DNA of 64,000 nucleotides from Yersinia proxima (lineage in GTDB: Bacteria > Pseudomonadota > Gammaproteobacteria > Enterobacterales > Enterobacteriaceae), in contig NZ_CABHYG010000004.1 of assembly GCF_902170785.1 (NCBI RefSeq), positions 248,001 through 312,000 on the forward strand. The letters are read 5' to 3'. Of this stretch, positions 45,549 to 54,921 are shown piece by piece; the stretch's first letter is position 1, and every line of letters begins with the position of its first letter. Below the pieces are notes generated by a model, which was given only the letters and a program-made list of their open reading frames with translations, had not been told where the DNA came from and made no database searches. The translations under genes and the position numbers were made by a program.

Positions 45549-46325
45549 TTACTCTTCGAGTTGATATGGCGCAGACTCAAACAAATAACCATCAAAATCG
45601 GGATGGTTAGCATCTGAGATCTCAAGCAATTTTACTTTTACATTTTCCAAATGCTGCCACATAGCTTGCTTGGCTGCTTTGCTATCTCGGCGCAGCACGG
45701 CCTGCAGGATTTTTTGGTGATCTTCCATCCATTGCCAACGGTAGCTGAAATCAAGAGTATGGCTATGTGCTCCTTGCCACATGGCGCTGGTTTTTCTCGC
45801 CTGCCATGCCTCTGCGACCATATTGGCCAAGACACTGTTTTGAGTCGATTGGGCCAGCAAGCAGTGAAACAGCTCATCTGCACTTTCATCTACAGCACCA
45901 GCATCTAATGCCGTTTTTTCCTGCTCAATGGCCTGACGCATTTTGATGATGTCTGCTTTAGTGGCTTGCATCGCAGCAAAAGCAGCAACTTCACTTTCCA
46001 ATAATTGGCGAGCCTGCAACAGTTCAAACGGGCCATAGCCACTGTCGGCAGACACGACAGACTCACCATTTGCGGGCCTATCGGGAACGTTCACCACATA
46101 GACGCCGGAACCTTTACGCACTTCCACTAACTTTTCCAGCTCCAGCATAATCAATGCTTCGCGCACGACACTGCGGCTGACGCTGAAATTTTCGGCAATA
46201 TCACGCTCAGGCGGTAAACGATCGCCCAAATTATATTGCCCACTGATAATTGCTTCTCGCAGCTGACTGCCAACTTCCTGATATAACCGCATAACCTTAT
46301 TTCCTGCATCAGGTATTAGCATCAA
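45549..46325 (-). CDS. uxuR: GntR/FadR-family hexuronate regulator, UxuR/ExuR-like
   Basis: 258 residues. Winged helix at ~12-80 (YQEVGSQLREAIISGQYNLGDRLPPERDIAE, shown in part as GDRLPPERDIAE, SRSVVREALIMLELEKLVEV), then an FCD effector domain with ELLQARQLLESEVAAFAAMQAT and AAKQAMWQHLENVKVKLLEI. UxuR and ExuR are close paralogues that repress hexuronate genes until fructuronate or galacturonate binds; adjacency to uxuAB favours UxuR. A TTGGCCTGACCAA palindrome directly upstream suggests autoregulation. Confidence 0.85.
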   Translation of the reverse strand: MMLIPDAGNKVMRLYQEVGSQLREAIISGQYNLGDRLPPERDIAENFSVSRSVVREALIMLELEKLVEVRKGSGVYVVNVPDRPANGESVVSADSGYGPFELLQARQLLESEVAAFAAMQATKADIIKMRQAIEQEKTALDAGAVDESADELFHCLLAQSTQNSVLANMVAEAWQARKTSAMWQGAHSHTLDFSYRWQWMEDHQKILQAVLRRDSKAAKQAMWQHLENVKVKLLEISDANHPDFDGYLFESAPYQLEE

Positions 46326-46335
46326 AAATACTAAA

Positions 46336-46348
46336 TTGGCCTGACCAA
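46336..46348. promoter_or_regulatory. putative UxuR-type operator upstream of uxuR
   Basis: TTGGCCTGACCAA, palindromic TTGG-N5-CCAA, 11 bp before the uxuR start; shares 11 of 13 bases with the site in the uxuA/uxuB region. Confidence 0.55.
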
Positions 46349-46377
46349 AGGGTGTCTGAATAACAACCAGTATATCA

Positions 46378-46414
46378 TGCGGTCAAACAATTTCATTGCG
46401 GTCAAACAATTTCA
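46378..46414. repeat. two 18-bp direct repeats upstream of uxuR
   Basis: TGCGGTCAAACAATTTCA occurs at 46378-46395 and 46397-46414, a 19-bp period, 53-89 bp before uxuR. Could be paired regulator sites (about two helical turns apart) or simple tandem duplication. Confidence 0.7.
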
Positions 46415-46499
46415 ATGCAGAAGTAAACATTCGAGAAACTAACACGGCTTATCAATATAATAAGCCGTGTTTATAGGATAATTAATTTAGTTTGGAGCA

Positions 46500-46826
46500 T
46501 CAGAGGTAAGTGACGGTCAAAACACCCAAACTACGTTGCGGGTTCAGCCATTCCAGGCTTGAAGACGCCAACTGATTAGGTAACTGGGAAGCCAATGACA
46601 TATTACGTGAGAGTGTTTGTCGTTGAGTCAGTGTTTCACCATTGCGATAACAGCGGGTTGTTATCGTTTGATCCGAAAATGAGGTATCACATGGGCTTTC
46701 TACAATAGCTCCGGAAAATGTAATTGTTCCGCTCGCTGATAGGGTAGACTGCGCGCTACTTGCGGCAAAAGATATTGTCCATGAAAACAATATTGCTAAT
46801 AGAATATGTACCCGATATTTGCTCAT
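46500..46826 (-). CDS. small orphan fimbrial-subunit-like exported protein
   Basis: 108 residues from the ATG at 46826 with GTCGAGGTAGTT before it; longer in-frame starts lack one. A signal peptide (~1-24) ends FAASSA. The mature part begins like type 1 pilins (GTITFSGAIVESPCD, followed by a second Cys in TTRCYRNG) and ends GVLTVTYL, a pilin-like C-terminal strand. At ~85 mature residues it is about half a normal FimA. No chaperone or usher gene adjoins it. It may be a minimal pilin, a relic or a different exported protein; function not assigned. Confidence 0.6.
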   Translation of the reverse strand: MSKYRVHILLAILFSWTISFAASSAQSTLSASGTITFSGAIVESPCDTSFSDQTITTRCYRNGETLTQRQTLSRNMSLASQLPNQLASSSLEWLNPQRSLGVLTVTYL

Positions 46827-47056
46827 AACTACCTCGACTCTCATAACTGTCATTTTAAATGATAGAGGATTCCAGGCTGAGCAATGGAAATGATAGAGCA
46901 TTTTTTATAGCGCTACTCTTTCAATAACTCACTAAAAACCCTCGATGAAACAAATTATATTTCCTATCTTGATATAACCATTAGGCGTCGTTCCTAAGTC
47001 CCCTAGGAAATACTCTGTGTTTTGGCTTTTTTCGTTTCAAAATAAGCCTTCTCAGT

Positions 47057-47077
47057 GTTATATCCTCTACATATAAC
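47057..47077. promoter_or_regulatory. perfect inverted repeat upstream of yeiR
   Basis: GTTATAT-CCTCTAC-ATATAAC, 7-bp arms with a 7-bp spacer, 65 bp before yeiR. The half-site GTTATA recalls Zur boxes (TGTTATANTATAACA) but the spacing is wrong for a canonical one. Confidence 0.35.
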
Positions 47078-47141
47078 TACGGCACAAATGGCCTTAAACT
47101 TAATAGGGCATTAAAAAAAAATTTAATATCGGAGAACTCTG

Positions 47142-48125
47142 ATGACGAAAACGAACTTGATTACCGGCTTTTTGGGATGTGGCAAAACCACCACCATTCG
47201 CCACTTATTGGCGCAAAAACCGGCACACGAAAAATGGGCGGTTCTGGTCAATGAATTCGGCGAGATCGGTATTGATGGCGCACTATTGGCTGACAGTGGT
47301 GCGGTATTAAAAGAAATACCCGGCGGATGCATGTGTTGCGTTAATGGGCTACCCATGCAAGTCGGTTTGAATATGTTGCTACAACAGGCAAAACCAGATC
47401 GGTTACTGATCGAACCTACGGGATTGGGCCATCCCAAACAAATTCTATCCTTATTAACTTCAGAGATTTACCAACCATGGATCTCTTTGCATGCCACTCT
47501 GAGCCTACTGGATGCTCGCCAGTTGAGTGAGCCACGCTATACAGAAAATGAAAACTTCCGTGATCAACTGGCCGCAGCCGATATTCTCGTAGCGAATAAA
47601 CAAGATGCCTATAGCGAGACGGATTACGCTGTATTAAAACAATGGCATGAAAAACAACCAGTATCACGCCCACTCTATTATGCAGAGCAAGGGAAGATTG
47701 ATATTGCTCTGCTGGATATGCCGCACAGTAATAATGATGAATTACCCGACGGCATACATCATCACAGCTCAACACGACAAAAAGGATTGGCTGCATTGAG
47801 TTTGAAAGGTAATGAACCTTGGCGTCGAGCCCTTAATCAGGGTCAAGGTTATCTGAGTTGTGGTTGGGTATTTAATGCCGATACTGTATTTGACACAGTC
47901 CCCTTATTGGAGTGGGTACGATTAAATCCGGTAGAACGTGTAAAAGGCGTGATGCGAATTCCTGAGGGCACTCTGGTAGTTAACCGTCAAGGGCATGACT
48001 TGAAAATTGAAACTCGCCAGGTTCCACCACTTGATAGCAGAATTGAACTCATTAGCACAACTGACGCTGACTGGAATGTATTACAGCATGAATTATTGAG
48101 GACTCGATTACACAAAGGAGTATAA
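47142..48125 (+). CDS. yeiR: COG0523 zinc-binding GTPase YeiR
   Basis: 327 residues of the CobW/YjiA family. Walker A ITGFLGCGKTTTIRHLL at the N-terminus, the metal motif CxCC in GGCMCCVNG, the switch residues EPTGLGHP and the base-recognition NKQD are visible, with a C-terminal CobW_C domain. A His-rich DGIHHHSS stretch lies between. Such GTPases are thought to deliver zinc or other metals. Neighbours yeiP, lpxT and mepS agree with E. coli order. CGGAGAACTCTG precedes the ATG. Confidence 0.92.
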   Translation: MTKTNLITGFLGCGKTTTIRHLLAQKPAHEKWAVLVNEFGEIGIDGALLADSGAVLKEIPGGCMCCVNGLPMQVGLNMLLQQAKPDRLLIEPTGLGHPKQILSLLTSEIYQPWISLHATLSLLDARQLSEPRYTENENFRDQLAAADILVANKQDAYSETDYAVLKQWHEKQPVSRPLYYAEQGKIDIALLDMPHSNNDELPDGIHHHSSTRQKGLAALSLKGNEPWRRALNQGQGYLSCGWVFNADTVFDTVPLLEWVRLNPVERVKGVMRIPEGTLVVNRQGHDLKIETRQVPPLDSRIELISTTDADWNVLQHELLRTRLHKGV

Positions 48126-48188
48126 TGCGCCCAAATTTATTTACTGCACCGTTCTTACACTGACAATTTATAGATTAAAGGCCATCGC

Positions 48189-48890
48189 ATGACCCGTCGT
48201 AATTTGCCGACAATACTACTGCTCAATTTACTTGGAATAGCTCTGTTCTTCTCTTGGTATATTCCAGCGAACCACGGTTTTTGGTTTAAAATAGATTCCG
48301 CAATATTCTTCTATTTTAACCAGCATTTGCTGTCCAGCCCTTCATTTCTGCATTTGGTGGCGCTGACCAATAATCGGGCCTTTGATGTTATCTCCCTGAT
48401 TTGCATGGGGCTGCTTTATTTGTACTTCTATATGAAGGAAAACACCGCAGGCCGACGTCGGTTGATCGTCACGGGATTTGTTATGCTGCTAACAGCGGTT
48501 ATCCTCAATCAACTCGGCCACTTGCTGCCCGTTTCGCATCCCAGCCCGACACTGACTTTTGAGAATATTAACCGCGTCAGTGAGTTAACCGGTATTCCAA
48601 CCAAAGATGCATCAAGCGACAGTTTCCCTGGCGATCACGGCATGATGCTGATGATTTTCGCCTGCTTTATGTTGCGCTATTTTTCTCGAGGTGCTTTTGC
48701 CATCGCTTTAGTCATCGTGGTTATCTTCTCTATGCCACGAATAATGATTGGCGCACATTGGTTTACTGATATTGCAGTCGGTTCGCTCTCAATTGTTTTG
48801 GTGGGAATGAGTTGGATATTACTGACACCGCTCAGTGACAAAATCATTGATGTCATTAATCGAAATCTGCCCAGCTCAAAAAGTCGGTAA
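48189..48890 (+). CDS. lpxT: lipid A 1-diphosphate synthase (undecaprenyl-PP:lipid A phosphotransferase)
   Basis: 233 residues, six predicted membrane helices. PAP2 motifs are recognisable: SDSFPGDHGMML (motif 2 with the catalytic His) and PRIMIGAHWFTDIA (motif 3 with His and Asp). It transfers phosphate from undecaprenyl pyrophosphate to lipid A at the periplasmic face, adding negative charge and recycling the carrier. Lies 63 bp after yeiR and before mepS, as in E. coli. A terminator follows. Confidence 0.9.
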   Translation: MTRRNLPTILLLNLLGIALFFSWYIPANHGFWFKIDSAIFFYFNQHLLSSPSFLHLVALTNNRAFDVISLICMGLLYLYFYMKENTAGRRRLIVTGFVMLLTAVILNQLGHLLPVSHPSPTLTFENINRVSELTGIPTKDASSDSFPGDHGMMLMIFACFMLRYFSRGAFAIALVIVVIFSMPRIMIGAHWFTDIAVGSLSIVLVGMSWILLTPLSDKIIDVINRNLPSSKSR

Positions 48891-49268
48891 CCCGCGCCCT
48901 GCTTTATGATAGAGCAAAAAAGCCTAATTTTTGCTCTATCTGTAATTAACGCTTTTGCTCATTTATTATCACCAAACGGCTACAAATTCAGCTATCCACT
49001 TTTAATATATAATATTACATTATGTAACATTAACATTTTGTAAAATTATGGGCATAAAAGCTCTCGCCTTTTATTAGTCATTACGGTAATCTCAAAAACG
49101 TTTGTGCTCGGATACCGGCGTTTCACCCTTATCCTGATTAATATTGTGCGTTCCTGCACATTTATTTGGTTAAGTGATTGTCTCATCTGACCACAATCAA
49201 TAATCTCGATTCGTTTGGCATTTTGGTAGCGACATCCGTCGTAAGGACAGCAAGGGAAAACAACAACA
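48891..49268. other. lpxT-mepS intergenic region
   Basis: 378 bp containing the lpxT terminator, then an AT-rich promoter-like stretch (TTAATATATAATATTACATT at 48999-49018) and a ~200-nt leader to mepS. No gene supported. Confidence 0.5.
48908..48940 (+). terminator. lpxT terminator
   Basis: GATAGAGCAAAAA and TTTTTGCTCTATC form a 13-bp stem; the T-run lies inside the 3' arm. Confidence 0.75.
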
Positions 49269-49853
49269 ATGGTCAAGTCTCAACCTATTATGAGATATAT
49301 TCTGCGGGTTATTCCTGCAGTTGCAGCAGCGGTAATGTTATCCGCATGTAGTTCACCACAGACTTCGAACTTACATAATACGCAAACTGAGATGCGTGCA
49401 GTTAATGACAAAGATGGGCTTTTACTGCAAGCCTCTCAGGATGAATTCGAAGCGATGGTGCGCAACGTTGACGTCAAGTCGAAGATTTTAGAACAGTATG
49501 CAGGGTGGAAAGGGGTTCGTTACCGTTTAGGCGGTAGCAGCAAACGTGGTATTGATTGTTCTGCGTTTGTTCAAACGACTTTCCGTGAACAATTTGGTAT
49601 GGATTTGCCACGCTCAACATCTGAGCAGCAGGATCTTGGCAAAAAAATCCAACGTACTAAGTTGCGCCCTGGTGATTTAGTGCTGTTCAGAGCGGGTTCG
49701 ACTGGCCGCCACGTTGGTATCTATTTAGGTAACGATAAGTTTGTCCATGCATCGACCAGTGTCGGTGTGACAATATCGAGCCTAAATGAAGATTATTGGA
49801 ATAAGCGTTATCGTGATGGCCGGCGAGTGCTAAGTAGCGGTTCGCGCAGCTAA
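49269..49853 (+). CDS. mepS: peptidoglycan DD-endopeptidase MepS (Spr), lipoprotein
   Basis: 194 residues. A lipoprotein signal with lipobox LSAC (Cys ~27) anchors it in the outer membrane. The NlpC/P60 domain holds catalytic Cys97 in IDCSAFVQ, His148 in GRHVGIYLG and His160 in FVHAS. It cuts D-Ala-mDAP crosslinks so the wall can expand, and its level in E. coli is set by NlpI-Prc proteolysis. The start, MVKSQPI, agrees with E. coli. A strong terminator follows. Confidence 0.95.
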   Translation: MVKSQPIMRYILRVIPAVAAAVMLSACSSPQTSNLHNTQTEMRAVNDKDGLLLQASQDEFEAMVRNVDVKSKILEQYAGWKGVRYRLGGSSKRGIDCSAFVQTTFREQFGMDLPRSTSEQQDLGKKIQRTKLRPGDLVLFRAGSTGRHVGIYLGNDKFVHASTSVGVTISSLNEDYWNKRYRDGRRVLSSGSRS

Positions 49854-49895
49854 CTGATTTTTATTCCTGTTGTCCGAGATACCAAACGAAACGAT

Positions 49896-49923
49896 GAAAC
49901 GCTGCCTTGGCAGCGTTTTTTAT
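49896..49923 (+). terminator. mepS terminator
   Basis: AAACGCTGCC and GGCAGCGTTT form a strong stem followed by TTTTATT. Confidence 0.9.
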
Positions 49924-50341
49924 TGCCAAAATACATTCCTTTGTAGTCCCCTGCCCCCCTCTTGTAGGAAACGTCCTTTTTTGCCAAACACAGCGAAATT
50001 CAAGAATTTTCCGTGTAAAATCCGCCCCGCTAAACCAAGAGTTTTCTGGCACTAAGACATATAAACCAACGATTATCCTTTCTGGAATAAAGTAGATTGT
50101 GTTACTAAGCTAAAAATTTGTTTTATGGATATGTATTTCTAAAATACTCCAATAAAAATGAAATTCACTTACACCACAGACTTGATGCATTTACATCGCA
50201 TCTTTGCTTTTATATTGGATAGAATTTCAAATCGATAAACTTATTAATGCCAATATTACTCCCTAGCAAATTGGTAGCGCTGTGCTACTAACTTACTTAT
50301 ACTCATAACACTTTATCGATTTTGCTGAGGAGCGGCGTAAC
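49924..50341. other. mepS-pdeN intergenic region
   Basis: 418 bp without a recognisable gene. GTAGC-GCTGT-GCTAC, a perfect 5-bp inverted repeat, lies at 50274-50288 about 55 bp before pdeN and may be an operator. Confidence 0.45.
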
Positions 50342-51904
50342 ATGGGTTCAAACAGTGCGTTCTCCCGCAATATTTTATCCAGACGCCACCTTGTTAAAAA
50401 AAGTGTCATCATTGCACTCTGTTTTTTTATTTGTTTTGTCATAATTACGTTGTCATTACTTTATCGCAGTAGTGAACGTAAATTAACAACACAGAGCGAC
50501 CATATTATCTCCTATTCATCCCAGTTCCTTAATGAACTGACAACAACCATGTCTCAGCTTATCCCATTGAGTGCAAAAAGTTGTGAGCAGGCCAGCCCTG
50601 CACTGCATTATCGCGCCGCATTTACGAATGGTGTCAGGGCTTTTTTATTGGTGCGGAATGATATTACTTATTGCTCTTCGGCCACGGGCGAAATGAATGT
50701 GCCCGTTAGTGCGCTATATCCTAAAATTAATGTCTCCCAGCCGTTAGATTTTAAAATTCAGCAAGGTACGCCGATGATGCCCAACAAACCGGCAATAGGT
50801 GTATGGCTACGGGAAGCGGGTCGCGGGAATACCGGCGTACTGGCAACGCTGGAACTGACATTACATCCTTACCTATTACTGAATTATTCGAATAACCAGG
50901 TCAACGGCTTAGCTATCATTATTGATGAACTGGCAGTAACGACTTTTGACGCTAAAGTTATTCCTATCAGTCAGTTACCTATGCGTGATGCACGTGAAAT
51001 CCAACTCCCCGGCTACCCTATTAAGATATTGATTTATCATAACAGTCTAACTGCGGATGATATCCGTATGACTTTGTTGGGTGGATTGTTACTTGCAGGT
51101 TTGGTCGGCATTCTGGCTTATTATATTTTAATTGCCAGCCAAAGTGCGGAAGCTGAAATTTTACGTGGTATTCGACGTGGCGAGTTCTTTGTTGAATACC
51201 AGCCCGTATTCCGGTCAGATGACCGCTCCATATCAGGATTGGAAGCGCTTATCCGCTGGCAACACCCGATCGAAGGGCGTATATCCCCTGATCTCTTCAT
51301 TCCCTATGCTGAAGCTCAACATCTAATTCAGCCCCTTACCCGGCATTTATTTGAATTAATCATTAAAGACAGCAAATTAATGGCAACTCATGTTCCGGCA
51401 GGAGTTAAATTGGCCTTTAATATTTCACCGGTTCACCTTGCTGATGATAACTTCCGCAAAGATGTCACTCAAATGTTACAACAATTAAATACCAATGTAT
51501 TTTCGCCGGTATTCGAGATTACCGAACGAGGTATGGTTGAAGAAGAATTAGCAATTGAGCAATTTGCCTGGTTACGTTCTCAAGGGATACAAATCGCTGT
51601 TGATGATTTTGGTACTGGGCACAGCGCACTGATTTATTTAGAACGTTTTACTTTAGACTTTATTAAAATTGATCGTGGTTTTGTCAGTACTATCGGTATT
51701 AATACTGTTGCTGCCCCGGTATTAGATGCAGTATTAATGTTGGCGAACAAACTCAATATTGAAACCGTCGCAGAAGGTGTAGAAACCGAACAGCAACTCC
51801 AATACCTGGCACAACATGGCGTTAACTACCTACAAGGATACCTACTCTGCAAACCGCTGTCTGTTGAGAATTTAGTCAAATTTTGCATGCAAAAAACTTC
51901 GTAA
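50342..51904 (+). CDS. pdeN: CSS-EAL membrane cyclic-di-GMP phosphodiesterase PdeN (Rtn)
   Basis: 520 residues. Two membrane helices (~20-42 and ~240-262) enclose a periplasmic CSS domain with the redox Cys pair (SAKSCEQAS and TYCSSATG). The cytoplasmic EAL domain (~270-510) has GLEALIRW, FNISPVHL, FEITERG, IAVDDFGTGHSAL, DFIKIDRGF and AEGVET, so all catalytic residues appear intact. It hydrolyses c-di-GMP, probably in response to periplasmic redox state. GAGGAGCGGCGTAAC precedes the ATG. Confidence 0.92.
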   Translation: MGSNSAFSRNILSRRHLVKKSVIIALCFFICFVIITLSLLYRSSERKLTTQSDHIISYSSQFLNELTTTMSQLIPLSAKSCEQASPALHYRAAFTNGVRAFLLVRNDITYCSSATGEMNVPVSALYPKINVSQPLDFKIQQGTPMMPNKPAIGVWLREAGRGNTGVLATLELTLHPYLLLNYSNNQVNGLAIIIDELAVTTFDAKVIPISQLPMRDAREIQLPGYPIKILIYHNSLTADDIRMTLLGGLLLAGLVGILAYYILIASQSAEAEILRGIRRGEFFVEYQPVFRSDDRSISGLEALIRWQHPIEGRISPDLFIPYAEAQHLIQPLTRHLFELIIKDSKLMATHVPAGVKLAFNISPVHLADDNFRKDVTQMLQQLNTNVFSPVFEITERGMVEEELAIEQFAWLRSQGIQIAVDDFGTGHSALIYLERFTLDFIKIDRGFVSTIGINTVAAPVLDAVLMLANKLNIETVAEGVETEQQLQYLAQHGVNYLQGYLLCKPLSVENLVKFCMQKTS

Positions 51905-52002
51905 CAAAAACTCACTGGCTTAATGTTTGCTTTACCTCTGTAAACTGGTAATTTCATTTAAGATTATTATTACTAAAATAACAGCAGGAGATCACCACCA
52001 AT

Positions 52003-53811
52003 ATGTTGTTACGCCTATTTGCTGCCTTGGCGCTATCAGCCCTGAGTTTTGGTCTGCAAGCTGAAACCATTAAAGAAGGTAGCTCTTTTGCCATATTGGG
52101 CGAACCTAAGTATTCATCAGATTTTAGCCATTTTGATTATGTCAATCCAGCGGCCCCTAAAGGCGGAGATATCACGCTGTCTGCAATTGGCACCTTTGAT
52201 AACTTCAACCGCTATGCACTGCGTGGCAACCCAGCTGTTCGCACTGAACGTCTATATGACTCGCTGTTTAGTACCTCAGATGATGAGATTGGCAGCTATT
52301 ATCCCTTGATTGCTGAATCAGCACGTTTTGCTCCCGACTTTCACTGGATTGAAGTCGATATCAATCCTCGCGCCCGTTTTCATGATGGCAAACCTATTAC
52401 CGCCCAGGATGTGGCGTTCACTTTCAATAAATTCATGACTGAAGGTGTACCGCAATTCCGTATTGTTTATAAAGGCGTGCAGGTAAAAGCTATTTCACGC
52501 CTGACCGTGCGTTTTGAATTCCCGGAACCCAATAAAGATAAGATGTTGGGCCTATTTGGTTTACCTGTAATGCCTGAGCATTTCTGGAAAGATCATAAAC
52601 TCAGTGACCCACTGAGTCAGCCGCCGGTCAGCAGTGGCCCCTATCGTATTGGCAAATATAAGATGGGCCAATTTATTACCTATGAGCGAGTCAAAGACTA
52701 CTGGGCAGCCAACTTGCCAGTCAATCGCGGGCAATATAATTTTGACACCATCCGTTATGATTATTATTTAGACGATAAAGTCGCATTGGAAGCATTCAAA
52801 GCCGGTGCTTTTGATTTCCGCGAAGAAACTTCGCCCAAGAGTTGGGCGACCCAATATGTGGGCGGTAACTTTGCGAAAAACTATATCGTGAAACAAGATA
52901 TCCTTGATAATTCGGCTCAAAATACCCGCTGGCTGGCGTTTAATGTCCAGCGCCCTATTTTTAGCGACCGGCGAGTTCGTGAAGCACTGACATTGGCATT
53001 TGATTTTGACTGGATGAATAAAGCATTTTATTTCGACAGTTATCAACGCACTAATAGTTTCTTCCAAAACACGGAATATGCAGCTAAAGGTTATCCTGAC
53101 AGCGCTGAATTAGCCTGGTTGGCACCACTTAAAGGCAAAATACCACCGGAAGTATTCACTCAAATTTACCAGCCACCGCACACTGATGGCACCGGTAACG
53201 CACGCGATAATCTATTAAAAGCGCGCGAATTATTGAGTGAGGCGGGCTGGGAAATAAAAAACCAGCAATTAGTGAACAGTAAGACGGGCAAACCTTTTGT
53301 CTTTGAATTACTGTTACTCAGCGGCAGTAACTTCCAATATGTTCAACCGTTTAAGCATAATTTGCAGCGTTTGGGCATAACGATGAATATCCGCGAAGTG
53401 GATAGTTCTCAGTTTGTTAACCGCCTGCGCAGCCGGGATTACGATATGATCCCCACGGTTTACACGGCTTTCCCTTACCCTAGCCCGAATCTGCAAATTT
53501 TGTGGAGTTCGGCTTATATTGATTCCAGTTATAACGCTTCGGGTATTAAAGATCCGGCGATCGACCAATTGATTGAACTGATTATTAAACATCAGGAACA
53601 GCCAGAGGCACTGCTATCTTTGGGTCGCGCTCTGGATCGCGTGTTGACCTGGAACTACTTGATGATCCCGATGTGGTATTCCAACCACGCTCGCTTTGCT
53701 TATTGGGATAAGTTCTCGATGCCCGCAGACAGACCCACTTATTCGCTCGGCTTTGATAGCTGGTGGTTTGATGTCAACAAGGCAGCTCGCCTGCCAACAG
53801 AACGTCATTAG
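52003..53811 (+). CDS. yejA: YejA, periplasmic oligopeptide-type binding protein
   Basis: 602 residues, SBP family 5. Signal peptide to GLQA. Landmarks: HFDYVNPAAPKGGDI, IAESARFAPDFHWIEVDINP, FHDGKPITAQDVAFTFNKF and DTRWLAFN-like NTRWLAFNVQRPIFSDRRVREAL. YejABEF is a peptide importer; in E. coli it takes up microcin C, in Salmonella it affects antimicrobial peptide sensitivity. First gene of yejABEF, 9 bp before yejB. AGCAGGAGATCACCACCAAT precedes the ATG. Confidence 0.93.
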   Translation: MLLRLFAALALSALSFGLQAETIKEGSSFAILGEPKYSSDFSHFDYVNPAAPKGGDITLSAIGTFDNFNRYALRGNPAVRTERLYDSLFSTSDDEIGSYYPLIAESARFAPDFHWIEVDINPRARFHDGKPITAQDVAFTFNKFMTEGVPQFRIVYKGVQVKAISRLTVRFEFPEPNKDKMLGLFGLPVMPEHFWKDHKLSDPLSQPPVSSGPYRIGKYKMGQFITYERVKDYWAANLPVNRGQYNFDTIRYDYYLDDKVALEAFKAGAFDFREETSPKSWATQYVGGNFAKNYIVKQDILDNSAQNTRWLAFNVQRPIFSDRRVREALTLAFDFDWMNKAFYFDSYQRTNSFFQNTEYAAKGYPDSAELAWLAPLKGKIPPEVFTQIYQPPHTDGTGNARDNLLKARELLSEAGWEIKNQQLVNSKTGKPFVFELLLLSGSNFQYVQPFKHNLQRLGITMNIREVDSSQFVNRLRSRDYDMIPTVYTAFPYPSPNLQILWSSAYIDSSYNASGIKDPAIDQLIELIIKHQEQPEALLSLGRALDRVLTWNYLMIPMWYSNHARFAYWDKFSMPADRPTYSLGFDSWWFDVNKAARLPTERH

Positions 53812-53820
53812 GGGGCGATT

Positions 53821-54921
53821 GTGGGCGCATATCTGCTACGGCGACTATTGCTGGTGATCCCCACTCTGTGGGCGATTATTACTATTAACTTTTTTATTGT
53901 GCAAATAGCCCCCGGTGGCCCGGTTGATCAGGCAATAGCCAATATTGAACTGGGGCATTCCAGCGGATATAGCGCCGGTGGCGGCGATAGCGGATTAGGT
54001 GGCGCTAAGGTTGGCCTGAATGCCGCACAAGTTGGTGATAGCAACTATCGTGGCTCACGTGGATTAGACCCGGAGGTCATTGCCGAAATAAAACAGCGCT
54101 TTGGCTTTGATAAACCGCTACATCAGCGCTATTTCGATATGCTTTGGAGTTATGTGCGCTTTGATTTCGGCGACAGTCTGTTCCGTGGCGAATCCGTTAT
54201 GTCGTTGATTAAACATAGCCTGCCGGTATCTATCTCGTTGGGGCTATGGAGCACACTGATTATTTATCTGGTTTCCATTCCTTTGGGTATTAAAAAGGCC
54301 GTGCGTAATGGCTCAGCTTTTGATACCTGGAGCAGCACCTTAATCATTATCGGCTATGCTATCCCTTCGTTTTTATTCGCCATCTTACTGGTGGTGCTAT
54401 TTTCAGGCGGCAGTTATTTCGATCTGTTCCCACTACGGGGGCTGGTGTCCAGCAACTGGGATACCCTGCCGTGGTACGGCAAGATAACCGACTATTTATG
54501 GCATATCACATTACCGGTTCTGGCGACTGTAATTGGCGGTTTTGCCACACTGACCATGCTGACCAAAAACTCGTTTCTGGACGAAATTCGTAAACAATAT
54601 GTGGTCACTGCCCGCGCCAAAGGTTTACCCGAAGAGAAAATCCTTTATCGCCATGTGTTCCGTAATGCCATGTTGCTGGTCATTGCGGGCTTCCCCGCCA
54701 CCTTTATCAGTATGTTTTTTACTGGGTCATTATTGATAGAAGTGATGTTTTCACTGAATGGTTTAGGGCTACTGGGTTACGACGCCACCTTACAGCGAGA
54801 TTATCCGGTGATGTTTGGAACTCTTTATATTTTCACTCTGATTGGTTTACTACTGAATATCCTTAGCGATATCACTTACACCCTGGTTGACCCACGGATT
54901 GATTTTGAGGGCCGCCAATGA
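53821..54921 (+). CDS. yejB: YejB, ABC peptide transporter permease
   Basis: 366 residues with a GTG start (GVGAYLLRR reading frame, AGGGGGCGATT before it), consistent with E. coli YejB starting MGAYLIRR. Six helices; the large periplasmic loop after helix 1 is Gly-rich ([17 protein letters not shown]). EAA-type loop: [24 protein letters not shown], seen as [13 protein letters not shown]. The stop overlaps the yejE start (ATGA). Confidence 0.93.
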   Translation: MGAYLLRRLLLVIPTLWAIITINFFIVQIAPGGPVDQAIANIELGHSSGYSAGGGDSGLGGAKVGLNAAQVGDSNYRGSRGLDPEVIAEIKQRFGFDKPLHQRYFDMLWSYVRFDFGDSLFRGESVMSLIKHSLPVSISLGLWSTLIIYLVSIPLGIKKAVRNGSAFDTWSSTLIIIGYAIPSFLFAILLVVLFSGGSYFDLFPLRGLVSSNWDTLPWYGKITDYLWHITLPVLATVIGGFATLTMLTKNSFLDEIRKQYVVTARAKGLPEEKILYRHVFRNAMLLVIAGFPATFISMFFTGSLLIEVMFSLNGLGLLGYDATLQRDYPVMFGTLYIFTLIGLLLNILSDITYTLVDPRIDFEGRQ

